From IMG/VR virus record IMGVR_UViG_3300025889_000893, positions 1 through 24,791 of that record: 24,791 bases of DNA; one strand, given 5' to 3'. The notes under the pieces are model-generated. The model had not been told where the DNA came from, did not search any database, and saw only the letters and a program-made list of their open reading frames with translations. A program made the translations under genes and the position numbers. This document shows positions 16,500 through 22,367 of the stretch, one piece after another. This stretch comes from a virus. The stretch's first letter is position 1, and every line of letters begins with the position of its first letter.

Positions 16500-18012
16500 G
16501 AAGTGATGTTCTGATGTTTGCGTCTGTCTTGCCTTGTTTGCGCAACTGATCAAACGTTTTGCGAAACGTCAGGTAGTCTGGAACGGCGACAATATTCCCC
16601 TGCGCATCTTCAAACCCACCAAGCAAGCCAGCAGTTGGTATGCCTGCTCGGTAAGACCCATGCTTATAAGACGGCGTCACAATTGAACTGTCGGGCTTGG
16701 CTTTAAATATGGCCGCACCAGACCCGCCCGTGTAAGCCTCTGGTTTGTTCATTACCTTATTGACATCCCTTATTCTTGGAAACCCAAGTTTTTGGAATTT
16801 GTCTGCCCCCATCTCTTCAGCAATAGCCTTTCGGATGTTGCCGGCAGAAAACTGGCCCTCTTGCCCGTTGGCCATGATGTCGTAAATGTTTGGGCTGTCA
16901 ACACCGGCAAAGTTTTTATATGGCGTAACTTTGTAAGAGTTCCCGTCTTTGTCTTTTTTGATCTCAACCCTGTTTCTTATGGTTTCATTAAGTTGCTTGT
17001 AAGCATCTTTTGATGGGCGAATGGCTGGCAATTGGCCAACCAAGCCCTCAGAAACATGGTGAGAAAAATTTGAACTTGCTGGCCCAAGGTAAGACGAAAT
17101 CCCAACCGTATCCCCAAGTTCAGAATACTGATTTAGGTTTGCAATTTTGCTAGAGGCGGCGCCAGGTTCAGATGCCCAAGCAATTTTTTCATCAATATTT
17201 TGTTGCAAAGAGCCGTATTGAGTGCCACCCTGCTTTTTGACTGGTCGAGCCAATGGGACGCCAGCAACTTGATATACCGTTTCGCCGGCGCCAGACCAAT
17301 CTGACATTACTGGAACGGCATACTTGCCAAGCAAATCCTCTGGGTTAACGCCGCGCTGTGGAGCAAACACCTCGCCCTCGGTTGGCAAAATAATGTCGCT
17401 ACCGCTTTGTGCCATCTTTTCTCGACGCATCACCGCAGGAGTGTCAAGTGCCTTTTTAAACTTTGTCAGCGCCGACTTTTCTGCTGATGTCAATGACGAC
17501 AACGTCCTGTTTGGGAACAGAATCTCAATCACTGGTACGCCGTTTACACTGTCAGCAAAAGACAATGAGCCTCGCGTCAAGTCGCGCAAAACCTGTGCAT
17601 TTGCGCCGCCTTTTTCAAGGGTTTTAATTACAGCAGGTTCAATGGCTTTTTCTAATGCCATACCAGCACGTTCAGCCTGAGACGCCATTGCCGTTTTGTT
17701 TAATCCAAGCGCGGTCAGCGGAGCCGCCTCTGGTACGACAGCAGGAATTTTTGCGTCTTCCATAAACGCGCCCAGCTTTTGAATCAACCCTTGTGCAACC
17801 TCGCCTCTCGGCTGGTAGGTCAACTGGTTCATCATTTCGATGGCCGCTCGGTCTGCCTCTTTGCCGCCCTCGTATGTCCCGTAATTTGGGCTAGTTATGC
17901 CCTTGTAAATCCCATACAGCGGTCCAGCAACGCCAGCAAGCGCACCAGTACCAAGTGTCGCCGCAGTTTCGCCGGCGCCCTGCAAATAGTCCCAAAGGGT
18001 TGGTTCAGCCAT
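16426..18012 (-). CDS. Polyvalent-type phage protein with ejection-like N-terminus (528 aa)
   Basis: The N-terminus has a glycine-rich hydrophobic segment (G-E-T-A-A-T-L-G-T-G-A-L-A-G-V-A-G-P at about 14-31) and L-T-Y-Q-P-R-G-E near 64. The same pattern opens the virion-cluster protein at 2404-4341. The centre, V-P-L-A-R-P-V-K-K-Q-G-G-T-Q-Y at about 252-266, followed by I-A-W-A-S-E-P-G-A-A and N-F-S-H-H-V-S-E near 315, is a pattern I associate with large polyvalent protein-associated domains. No nuclease, protease or methyltransferase motif is evident. It precedes the ART gene in transcription order. ATG at 18012 lacks a Shine-Dalgarno. The 3' end overlaps a converging small gene by 74 nt. 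Confidence 0.78.
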   Translation of the reverse strand: MAEPTLWDYLQGAGETAATLGTGALAGVAGPLYGIYKGITSPNYGTYEGGKEADRAAIEMMNQLTYQPRGEVAQGLIQKLGAFMEDAKIPAVVPEAAPLTALGLNKTAMASQAERAGMALEKAIEPAVIKTLEKGGANAQVLRDLTRGSLSFADSVNGVPVIEILFPNRTLSSLTSAEKSALTKFKKALDTPAVMRREKMAQSGSDIILPTEGEVFAPQRGVNPEDLLGKYAVPVMSDWSGAGETVYQVAGVPLARPVKKQGGTQYGSLQQNIDEKIAWASEPGAASSKIANLNQYSELGDTVGISSYLGPASSNFSHHVSEGLVGQLPAIRPSKDAYKQLNETIRNRVEIKKDKDGNSYKVTPYKNFAGVDSPNIYDIMANGQEGQFSAGNIRKAIAEEMGADKFQKLGFPRIRDVNKVMNKPEAYTGGSGAAIFKAKPDSSIVTPSYKHGSYRAGIPTAGLLGGFEDAQGNIVAVPDYLTFRKTFDQLRKQGKTDANIRTSLLKSHKGEQIDEQTVEGLLKYLGRL

Positions 18013-18013
18013 A

Positions 18014-18049
18014 GTAAAACCATTTTACCAAAAAAAACGCCCACTGCAA
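18014..18049 (-). promoter_or_regulatory. Possible leftward promoter and inverted repeat before the polyvalent gene
   Basis: On the minus strand TTGCAG (18049 down to 18044) and TAAAAT (18027 down to 18022) are separated by 16 nt. The start codon follows the -10 by only 9 nt, so the transcript could be leaderless. GTAAAA-CCA-TTTTAC at 18014-18028 is a perfect 6-bp inverted repeat over the -10, a possible operator. The -35 lies inside the terminator hairpin. Confidence 0.35.
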
Positions 18050-18058
18050 GAGTGAGCG
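18030..18058 (-). terminator. Intrinsic terminator ending the leftward middle operon
   Basis: In the leftward transcript an 8-bp stem, CGCTCACT paired with AGTGGGCG (one G-U pair), encloses the loop CTTGC (18058 down to 18038), followed by eight U residues (18037-18030). A second 6-bp hairpin, GTTGGA-N3-TCCAAC, lies at 18062-18076 just before it. It sits between the ninG-like gene and the late-region gene, so it separates middle from late transcription. Confidence 0.88.
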
Positions 18059-18089
18059 TAAGTTGGAGAATCCAACAGGAGAACTGGCT

Positions 18090-18638
18090 TCAGTCTACGC
18101 GCTCTTTAGCTAACCGTCTAGCCTCTGCCCTGTAGTGTTTTGAGATTTGTTCCAGCCCTTCCTTGGTGTACTTTCGCAATACGTTATCGCTCTCTAGTTG
18201 CTCAAGCCTTTCCAGCCCGATGCGTTCCATTAGGCGCTTTCGATATTCAACCGCATTTCCTGACAAATGACAGTTACATTTTTTGCATTGCCCGTGTACG
18301 TTGTCCTCAACAAACCTCATGTGGGGCGCAGAACCGACCGAACGGTAGTGGCCAGCGTCAAACGTGTTTGGGCCACCGTCTAGGGGCTTGTCGCAACTAA
18401 TGCAGGGTTTGCCGGCGTCTCTGGCGCGGATATATGCGTTGAACGCTGTCTGGGCCCTCTTGACCAGTTGGGGTTTGGTCTGCATGGCATCCAGCTTTAT
18501 CTTGGTCTGTTGCTTGTCTTTTTTTTGAACGACCTTACGCGCAACTTTCATCGCGCAAGCTGGGCCACACACGCTCTGCATTGGGCGCACCGGGGTGAAT
18601 GGCGTCTTGCACTCTTTACACTTTTTAGTCAATTTCAA
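18090..18638 (-). CDS. ninG: NinG/Rap-like recombination nuclease (182 aa)
   Basis: Lambda NinG (Rap) is a structure-specific endonuclease acting on branched recombination intermediates. This 182-residue protein has the family layout. A zinc ribbon has C7-x2-C10 and C24-x3-C28, and a basic helix follows (A-Q-T-A-F-N-A-Y-I-R-A-R-D). The nuclease core has C79-x2-C82, D-A-G-H-Y at 94-98, H115, C118-x2-C121-N122 and S-G-N at 126-128, resembling an HNH centre. All are intact. The start is TTG at 18638 and overlaps the ninB-like stop by 14 nt. It is the last gene before the terminator. Together with NinB it reproduces the lambda nin-region pairing. Confidence 0.9.
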   Translation of the reverse strand: MKLTKKCKECKTPFTPVRPMQSVCGPACAMKVARKVVQKKDKQQTKIKLDAMQTKPQLVKRAQTAFNAYIRARDAGKPCISCDKPLDGGPNTFDAGHYRSVGSAPHMRFVEDNVHGQCKKCNCHLSGNAVEYRKRLMERIGLERLEQLESDNVLRKYTKEGLEQISKHYRAEARRLAKERVD

Positions 18639-19029
18639 CCCCGTTATTGGCGCACCACGCCTCCAGCCACGTGACGAACTCAGACGCCTGCTCTTTGGTA
18701 AACCGACGGGTTTGCAAGCCCAACTGGACTACGCCGGTGCCGTCAAGGTTTGGTATGACCTGGCCAGACTGCTGGTTGGTCTCCCGTAAATAGGCATCGA
18801 CAAGGATTCGCTTCCAGTCCTCTTCGTTGTATATACAGTTTAGATGGCGACACCGTGTAGCGACCTTGCCGATTAGCTTATGGTACAGCTTTTCCTGCTG
18901 TCTTGTCTTGCTTTCCCGCTGGATTGTTACCTCCAACACTATGCCCGATTCTAGGGCTGGCTTGGCTTTTTCCCACGCCGCCCTGATCTGCTGGATTCCC
19001 GTCATTGGGTCGCGCATTGTAAATTTCAT
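18625..19029 (-). CDS. ninB: NinB/Orf-like recombination mediator (134 aa)
   Basis: Lambda NinB (Orf) binds single-stranded DNA and host SSB and can stand in for RecFOR-type loading functions. This 134-residue protein matches the family pattern: I-V-L-E-V-T-I-Q-R-E-S-K-T-R-Q-Q-E-K-L-Y near residues 30-49, D-W-K-R-I-L-V-D-A-Y at about 71-80, V-I-P-N-L-D-G-T-G-V-V-Q-L-G near 90-103 and T-R-R-F-T-K-E-Q-A-S-E-F at about 107-118. A strong GGGGGAGGAC ribosome-binding site precedes the ATG. The upstream gene overlaps its first 152 nt in a different frame. It lies just before the ninG-like gene. Confidence 0.9.
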   Translation of the reverse strand: MKFTMRDPMTGIQQIRAAWEKAKPALESGIVLEVTIQRESKTRQQEKLYHKLIGKVATRCRHLNCIYNEEDWKRILVDAYLRETNQQSGQVIPNLDGTGVVQLGLQTRRFTKEQASEFVTWLEAWCANNGVEID

Positions 19030-19336
19030 AGTCCTCCCCCTTTAGTTTTGTCATGTATGACCGAATGGTCTCACAGTACGATTGCCCGTGTTTTTTTGCC
19101 ATGCTCTGGAATACGCCCTTGAGCCACTGATTGCGGTCACGTGGATCGCGCCAGAGCCATGAATGGTACAACTCACGCGCCACAGCCATGTCGTTGATTG
19201 GCTTGGCTTGTGCTTTTAGCTTTTCAAAGTGTGCGTACTGAGCCTCAGTAAATGGACTCTTCCATGTCTCCCGTGACTTTAAGGGCCGCGGTAATAATAC
19301 TGAGGGGGTAGGTTGCACCGTCTCGGACACGATCAA
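18878..19336 (-). CDS. Hypothetical middle-region protein overlapping ninB (152 aa)
   Basis: Residues about 28-105 look like a real helical protein (F-T-E-A-Q-Y-A-H-F-E-K-L-K, then W-L-W-R-D-P-R-D-R-N-Q-W-L and H-G-Q-S-Y-C-E-T-I-R-S-Y). The last 50 residues are read in another frame through the start of ninB and are low in complexity, so they may be little constrained. No ATG is available near the start; TTG at 19336, with GAGG just upstream, or GTG at 19330 are the candidates. It overlaps the tiny gene at 19245-19364. I do not recognise a family. An alternative is a shorter real product with the stop moved by a sequence error. Confidence 0.58.
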   Translation of the reverse strand: MIVSETVQPTPSVLLPRPLKSRETWKSPFTEAQYAHFEKLKAQAKPINDMAVARELYHSWLWRDPRDRNQWLKGVFQSMAKKHGQSYCETIRSYMTKLKGEDYEIYNARPNDGNPADQGGVGKSQASPRIGHSVGGNNPAGKQDKTAGKAVP

Positions 19337-19364
19337 GTACCCTCTTGGCCATTTGGTAGCTCAT
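19245..19364 (-). CDS. Tiny conserved-type protein (39 aa)
   Basis: This 39-residue frame starts at ATG 19364 with GGGAGG six nucleotides upstream and reads M-S-Y-Q-M-A-K-R-V-L-D-R-V-R-D-G-A, then Y-P-L-S-I-I-T-A-A-L-K-V-T-G-D. Two short helices are evident. It overlaps the stop of the membrane-protein gene (ATGA) and, in another frame, most of the first 90 nt of the next gene. The strong ribosome-binding site and the protein-like composition make it real. Function unknown; the layout is what one sees among lambda nin-type small genes. Confidence 0.7.
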   Translation of the reverse strand: MSYQMAKRVLDRVRDGATYPLSIITAALKVTGDMEESIY

Positions 19365-19489
19365 TGAAAACCTCCCAGTAGTAGCCCGTAGGCAAACCCA
19401 AGCAAAAAAGCGACACAACAGGTAGCAAATACCAAAACCATAATTCCTGCGTAATTAACATTACTCGGCTCCTTTAGGTACTCCACCAT
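19361..19489 (-). CDS. Small single-span membrane protein (about 42 aa)
   Basis: The C-terminal part, A-G-I-M-V-L-V-F-A-T-C-C-V-A-F-L-L-G-F-A-Y, is a clear transmembrane helix following a short charged N-terminus (M-V-E-Y-L-K-E-P-S-N). The stop overlaps the next start (ATGA), which favours this frame. The frame stays open upstream to 19585 but that part is a shadow of the next gene; ATG 19489 is my choice though its ribosome-binding site is weak. An alternative reading, ATG 19461 to 19333, has a good AAGGAG and also encodes a hydrophobic 42-residue peptide (L-W-F-W-Y-L-L-P-V-V), so the frame is not settled. Role unknown. Confidence 0.5.
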   Translation of the reverse strand: MVEYLKEPSNVNYAGIMVLVFATCCVAFLLGFAYGLLLGGFQ

Positions 19490-19634
19490 CGGTGTCTTCA
19501 GGCTTTTCAGCACGCTCTTGTGAGTCATTAGGTTTGTTTTGAACATTTTTAGTTTTACCAAAAATTGCATCCCAGTTATTTTCAAACGCCTGACGGTCTA
19601 CGTCAAAAGGTCGTGGTGCTGAACCTTTGCTCAT
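19461..19634 (-). CDS. Small conserved-type phage protein (57 aa)
   Basis: From ATG 19634 the product reads M-S-K-G-S-A-P-R-P-F-D-V-D-R-Q-A-F-E-N-N-W-D-A-I-F-G-K, then a polar acidic tail. The S-K-G-S-x-P-R-P-F-x-V-D...F-x-x-N-W-D-x-I-F-G-K signature is one I know from many small phage genes. Function is unknown; the acidic disordered tail has no motif. The start overlaps the stop of the upstream gene (ATGA) and the stop overlaps a possible downstream ATG (TAATG). It is shorter than usual gene-finder cut-offs. Confidence 0.85.
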   Translation of the reverse strand: MSKGSAPRPFDVDRQAFENNWDAIFGKTKNVQNKPNDSQERAEKPEDTDGGVPKGAE

Positions 19635-19858
19635 GTGTTTTCCTTTAAAACCTGTTCACGAACCAAGTGATAGAACTTAATAAGCTCATCATCATAGTAG
19701 CAAGACCAATCAACTAACCCAAACATTGGCCGCCAACCCTCGTCACTCCACATACAGAACCCTGCTTTTCTGGCCAACGCTTGAATCTCAGGCGTAAACT
19801 CTGCGTCGTACTCAGTCTCTTGCGCCAGTGTTGCATCTGTCGTTGCTACTGTTGTCAT
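19631..19858 (-). CDS. Small hypothetical protein (75 aa)
   Basis: A 75-residue acidic protein: a variable N-terminus, then E-I-Q-A-L-A-R-K-A-G-F-C-M-W-S near 27-40 and D-D-E-L-I-K-F-Y-H-L-V-R-E near 56-68. This arrangement (L-A-R-x-A-G-F followed by a charged C-terminal helix F-x-x-L-V-R) is common in small early proteins of proteobacterial phages, of unknown function. GGGAG lies about 8 nt before the ATG, and the start overlaps the upstream stop (ATGA). Confidence 0.82.
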   Translation of the reverse strand: MTTVATTDATLAQETEYDAEFTPEIQALARKAGFCMWSDEGWRPMFGLVDWSCYYDDELIKFYHLVREQVLKENT

Positions 19859-20190
19859 GTGATTTTCTCCCTAAGTAAACGTGCTTTCTTTTCGTGGTAC
19901 TTGCGCTTGCGATCTTCTGGTGTGCGTACCTTTTTTGGTACATCAAATCCATCCCCACCCGAATAAATTGGGGTCTGGTCGCGTCCAATAGTGTCCTTTT
20001 TCCAGCCAACGATATGGATACACCGCATCTCATGCAAGGTTCTTAGCCAGAGCCAAGACGTTCGGATTGACACCTCAAGAGCGTCTGCTAACTGATGAGC
20101 ATCCAGTTCCCTGCCCATATCAAACATTTTCCACGTTTTTGAAAATAGGTAGGCATCTATGCGCTTTGCTGGGTTCTTACCGCCTCTCAT
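19855..20190 (-). CDS. Winged-helix-like DNA-binding protein (111 aa)
   Basis: Residues about 10-65 show a helix-turn-helix with a wing: R-E-L-D-A-H-Q-L-A-D-A-L-E-V-S-I-R-T-S-W-L-W-L-R-T-L-H-E is the HTH, in which A-L-E-V-S marks the turn, and I-H-I-V-G-W-K-K is the wing strand. The P-I-Y-S-G-G-D-G-F-D-V-P segment at about 89-100 is typical of small phage winged-helix proteins. The C-terminal 25 residues are strongly basic (R-K-R-K-Y-H-E-K-K-A-R). It may regulate middle genes or take part in replication initiation. ATG start; the stop overlaps the next start (ATGA). Its upstream neighbour overlaps it by 4 nt. Confidence 0.7.
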   Translation of the reverse strand: MRGGKNPAKRIDAYLFSKTWKMFDMGRELDAHQLADALEVSIRTSWLWLRTLHEMRCIHIVGWKKDTIGRDQTPIYSGGDGFDVPKKVRTPEDRKRKYHEKKARLLREKIT

Positions 20191-20651
20191 GCAATCACCG
20201 TCGCTTTCTGCGCTCGGATGGTCTTGTCAATGACATCGAGTGCCTTGTCCAGCATACCGATGGTGGTGGTTTCCATCTGGGCGTCGTGAACCTCATATCC
20301 CAATTTTATGGCCGAAAGTTCTGATCCACGACAAATGAACCTATTGTTTATCTCAAAAGACCGCATACAAACGTCGTAAAGGGCGCCAGAAGCGTTTAAA
20401 ACGATCTGGGTGTACTCCGACCCTACCCCAAGCGCGCAAAGCGCTTCAGCGACGTTTATGACGCCAATGACAATTTCGACCTCTTTTTTGTTGGCAGTAC
20501 CCTTGGCCAGTGAATCGAGGGCGCTCATGTTCTTGAGGTGCATGGTGACATAAGCTGATTCTTTGGCTGACACCTTGGTCATCCCTGTAACGACCCAGTT
20601 CATTGTGTCCAGTCGGACGCCTTTGGGTTTGTATTTTGATTTCTTACGCAT
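20187..20651 (-). CDS. Conserved-type phage hypothetical protein (154 aa)
   Basis: Opening with M-R-K-K-S-K-Y-K-P-K-G-V-R-L-D-T-M-N-W-V, this protein matches a family I have seen in many proteobacterial phages: a basic start followed by an all-helical body with A-L-D-S-L-A-K-G near 45-52, V-I-N-V-A-E-A-L near 64-71, F-I-C-R-G-S-E-L near 103-110 and a final E-T-T-T-I-G-M-L-D-K-A-L-D-V-I-D. No enzymatic signature is apparent. It is placed between the DUF1376 replication gene and the winged-helix gene, so a replication or regulatory role is plausible but unproven. Confidence 0.85.
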   Translation of the reverse strand: MRKKSKYKPKGVRLDTMNWVVTGMTKVSAKESAYVTMHLKNMSALDSLAKGTANKKEVEIVIGVINVAEALCALGVGSEYTQIVLNASGALYDVCMRSFEINNRFICRGSELSAIKLGYEVHDAQMETTTIGMLDKALDVIDKTIRAQKATVIA

Positions 20652-20653
20652 CT

Positions 20654-21421
20654 TCAGGCCTTTTTCAGCACGGCATTGATTTGCTCACGAATGTTTTTGG
20701 GTATTGGTACAGCACGCTTCAAATCGGCTTCAATTGCTTTCAGAGCCGCGTCATGGTTCGGTGCAATTGGAACCGTTGTCCGAGCCACGTCAGCGGCTTG
20801 CTGGGCAAACGTCTGTTTTTCTTTTACCCAGTCCGCATTAAACCCAGTCCACCCTCTGGCGCATATTTCTGCCAAAGCATCCTCAAGCGACCAGCCAGCC
20901 TTTTCAGCCTGATTGCGGATTTTCGTGATGACCGTCTCGCTGACGGGAGCTTTTTTTGCTTTACGCTGTTTTACAAAATCATCCCAAACAGATTGTGATA
21001 CGCCGACAGGCGGCGCAACGGCAGTTGCTGTATTCTTTGTTTCTTGTTTTATGGTTAATGGTTCTTGTTTTATGTTTGGTTGAACGTCCGTTGAACGGGC
21101 GTTGGACCTGCGTTCAGCAGACGCTTTACCAGCGCGTGACGCTTGTTCGATTTTCCCTCTGTACGCCTGTATTTCTTTGTCTGCTCTCAGGTTCACAAAG
21201 TAACCATCCACTATCTCAAAAAACTCATTCAAGATGGCATCAACAACGTCTGCGTGTTCACGCATACCGATTTGACGCGCAACCAAAGTTGAATCAATGT
21301 CCAGCGGTTTTTCGTGCAAATAGTAGGCATCCAAGAGGCGCCTGTAAGCCAAGTCCTCAAGCAAATTGAGATGGCGTGTGTGACTGGCATAGTCACCAAT
21401 GTTGAACTGGTAATAGTGCAT
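20654..21421 (-). CDS. DUF1376 (YdaU-like) replication protein (255 aa)
   Basis: DUF1376 proteins are found at the position of replication initiators or helicase loaders in phages and prophages. The N-terminus M-H-Y-Y-Q-F-N-I-G-D-Y-A-S-H-T-R-H-L, followed by L-A-Y-R-R-L-L-D-A-Y-Y-L-H-E near residue 26, is characteristic. After a charged linker (residues about 100-135) comes a second domain with V-W-D-D-F-V-K-Q-R-K-A-K-K near 145 and W-S-L-E-D-A-L-A-E-I-C-A-R-G-W near 173. That combination is common in such replication proteins. I chose ATG 21421 (AGGTGA six nt upstream); GTG 21430 is an alternative adding three residues. It is the third gene of the leftward middle operon. Confidence 0.85.
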   Translation of the reverse strand: MHYYQFNIGDYASHTRHLNLLEDLAYRRLLDAYYLHEKPLDIDSTLVARQIGMREHADVVDAILNEFFEIVDGYFVNLRADKEIQAYRGKIEQASRAGKASAERRSNARSTDVQPNIKQEPLTIKQETKNTATAVAPPVGVSQSVWDDFVKQRKAKKAPVSETVITKIRNQAEKAGWSLEDALAEICARGWTGFNADWVKEKQTFAQQAADVARTTVPIAPNHDAALKAIEADLKRAVPIPKNIREQINAVLKKA

Positions 21422-21523
21422 ATTGCTCACCTTTTTACACCCCCTTGAAAGAAACGACGGCAGGAGAGGGGAGGAACTCTTTTCGGTTGGGTGATCAAGC
21501 CCAGCCTAGCCGTGTCTCGATAA

Positions 21524-21532
21524 ATCATAACA
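21524..21532 (-). promoter_or_regulatory. Possible extended -10 promoter before the DUF1376 gene
   Basis: The minus strand reads TG-T-TATGAT (21532 down to 21524), an extended -10 match, with TTGCAA too close to serve as -35. Transcription would start about 95 nt upstream of the DUF1376 start. The intervening 137-nt gap holds no gene; it contains a pyrimidine-rich stretch that could pair with the G-rich segment before the start codon. Confidence 0.3.
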
Positions 21533-21567
21533 CCATTTGCAAAAATAGTTGGGAAGAATTGTTTTTT

Positions 21568-21771
21568 TTATTTCTTCCTGCGCTGGATTTCACGGTGTAT
21601 GTACCAAGCCGCCTTTTCCAAGTCTTCGATGGCGTCATGCTTTAGGTCGGCACGCCAGATGTACTTGATCGCGTTGCCGAGGCAGAAGTTCATGTGTTCT
21701 GTCACCTCGATGCACTCAATGTGGCTGGGGTGTGACAGGTAGTGGTTGGGGTGATTTACTGGGTCGTGCAT
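21568..21771 (-). CDS. DUF3310 (SaV-like) protein (67 aa)
   Basis: The product begins M-H-D-P-V-N-H-P-N-H-Y and contains I-E-C-I-E-V-T-E-H-M near 21-30, followed by N-A-I-K-Y-I-W-R-A at about 37-45 and D-L-E-K-A-A-W-Y-I near 53-61. This is the DUF3310 signature, widespread in phages. Its role is not known; some are annotated as nucleotide-kinase-associated, without proof. The start is fixed by GGAGG nine nt upstream and by the TAATG overlap with the preceding gene, rather than the longer open frame extending upstream. Confidence 0.92.
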   Translation of the reverse strand: MHDPVNHPNHYLSHPSHIECIEVTEHMNFCLGNAIKYIWRADLKHDAIEDLEKAAWYIHREIQRRKK

Positions 21772-21944
21772 TAGTCTGTACCTCCAAAATTCTCTTTGTT
21801 CAAGTCTTCGCGCTGGATTTGCTCCACCGCCATTGTGATGTTGTATTGCAGGCTGTTCAGCCACAGTACAGCCTCGATGTCTGTTGATGGCAGTTGGCGC
21901 ATTAGTGCGTTCAGGTCTGCCAGAAAGTCGTGAAATGTGTTCAT
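21771..21944 (-). CDS. Small helical protein opening the middle operon (57 aa)
   Basis: This 57-residue gene reads M-N-T-F-H-D-F-L-A-D-L-N-A-L-M, then a second amphipathic helix (V-L-W-L-N-S-L-Q-Y-N-I-T-M-A-V-E). It starts with a near-perfect AGGAGG seven nt before ATG 21944 and its TAA overlaps the DUF3310 ATG. It is the first gene after the divergent promoter region. No family recognised; two helices and the acidic tail could make it a small dimeric or regulatory protein. Confidence 0.82.
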   Translation of the reverse strand: MNTFHDFLADLNALMRQLPSTDIEAVLWLNSLQYNITMAVEQIQREDLNKENFGGTD

Positions 21945-21967
21945 ACGGTAGCCTCCTGTGTTTACCC

Positions 21968-21973
21968 ATTACA
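21968..21973 (-). promoter_or_regulatory. Probable leftward middle-operon promoter (-10)
   Basis: TGTAAT on the minus strand (21973 down to 21968) lies 24 nt before the ATG at 21944. The sequence between holds AACACA and the AGGAGG. The -35 region is AT-rich (ATTTAA near 21990-21995) but matches the consensus poorly. It faces the rightward early promoter across about 60 bp. Confidence 0.4.
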
Positions 21974-21997
21974 ACAGGAAAAAATATTTTTAAATAT

Positions 21998-22012
21998 TAG
22001 GGAAAACCCCTA
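21998..22012 (+). promoter_or_regulatory. Putative operator, copy 1 (TAGGG-N5-CCCTA)
   Basis: TAGGGAAAACCCCTA is a perfect 5-bp inverted repeat around AAAAC, just upstream of the rightward early promoter's -35. A 14 of 15 match recurs at 24315-24329, upstream of the second promoter. It could serve both divergent promoters here. Confidence 0.6.
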
Positions 22013-22047
22013 TTGTGTGTGTTTGAAATAGATGTATAATAAACACA
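22013..22047 (+). promoter_or_regulatory. Rightward early promoter P1 with TGTGTT/AACACA arms
   Basis: TTGTGT (22013-22018), a 16-nt spacer and TATAAT (22035-22040). The arms TGTGTTT (22018-22024) and AAACACA (22041-22047) form an inverted repeat around the -10. The first gene starts at 22096, so the leader is about 50 nt. Confidence 0.65.
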
Positions 22048-22095
22048 TGACATCACAAAAGTATGGTGTCATATTCAACTAAAAGGGGAACTGAA

Positions 22096-22362
22096 ATGAG
22101 AGCAATTATCAAAGCGGCGTGTAACATTGATGAGTTGTACGCGACGTTGGAGGGCATATCTGCCGACGACGGCAAAGAATTTGAAGACTACACCGACGCC
22201 GAAATCGTGCATGAGGCCGAGTACGTTTTGTCCACGTTCCATGAGGCTGGACACATTAACGGCGATGCCTTGTCGGGTGATTTCGAGGATGGTCCTTATG
22301 ACCAAAAGTGGGCGCAAGGTGAGGTCCGTAAGCTCAAAGCGCTGATTAAGAAATTCAAATAA
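22096..22362 (+). CDS. First gene of the rightward early operon, hypothetical (88 aa)
   Basis: An acidic 88-residue protein: M-R-A-I-I-K-A-A-C-N-I-D-E-L-Y-A-T-L, then D-A-E-I-V-H-E-A-E-Y-V-L near 34-45 and a basic terminal helix (V-R-K-L-K-A-L-I-K-K-F-K). The frame is open from 22063, but ATG 22096 is the start because AAAAGGGGAAC precedes it by 7 nt, the same leader sequence that precedes other genes of this operon. No family recognised. As the first early gene it could be a host-takeover or regulatory protein. Confidence 0.8.
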   Translation: MRAIIKAACNIDELYATLEGISADDGKEFEDYTDAEIVHEAEYVLSTFHEAGHINGDALSGDFEDGPYDQKWAQGEVRKLKALIKKFK

Positions 22363-22367
22363 CCAAC

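Noticed and set aside
20603-20998. 131-residue + strand frame in the middle operon
   Set aside because: Antisense to two conserved-type genes; cysteine/phenylalanine-rich product without promoter or ribosome-binding site.
21472-21490. Purine-rich AGGAGAGGGGAGGAA on the + strand resembling a strong ribosome-binding site
   Set aside because: The 66-residue + strand frame here begins upstream of it and no ATG follows at proper distance; I treat it as the complement of a pyrimidine-rich leader.
22023-22028. TTGAAA as -35 box of promoter P1
   Set aside because: It lies only 6 nt from TATAAT; TTGTGT at 22013-22018 has a workable 16-nt spacer.
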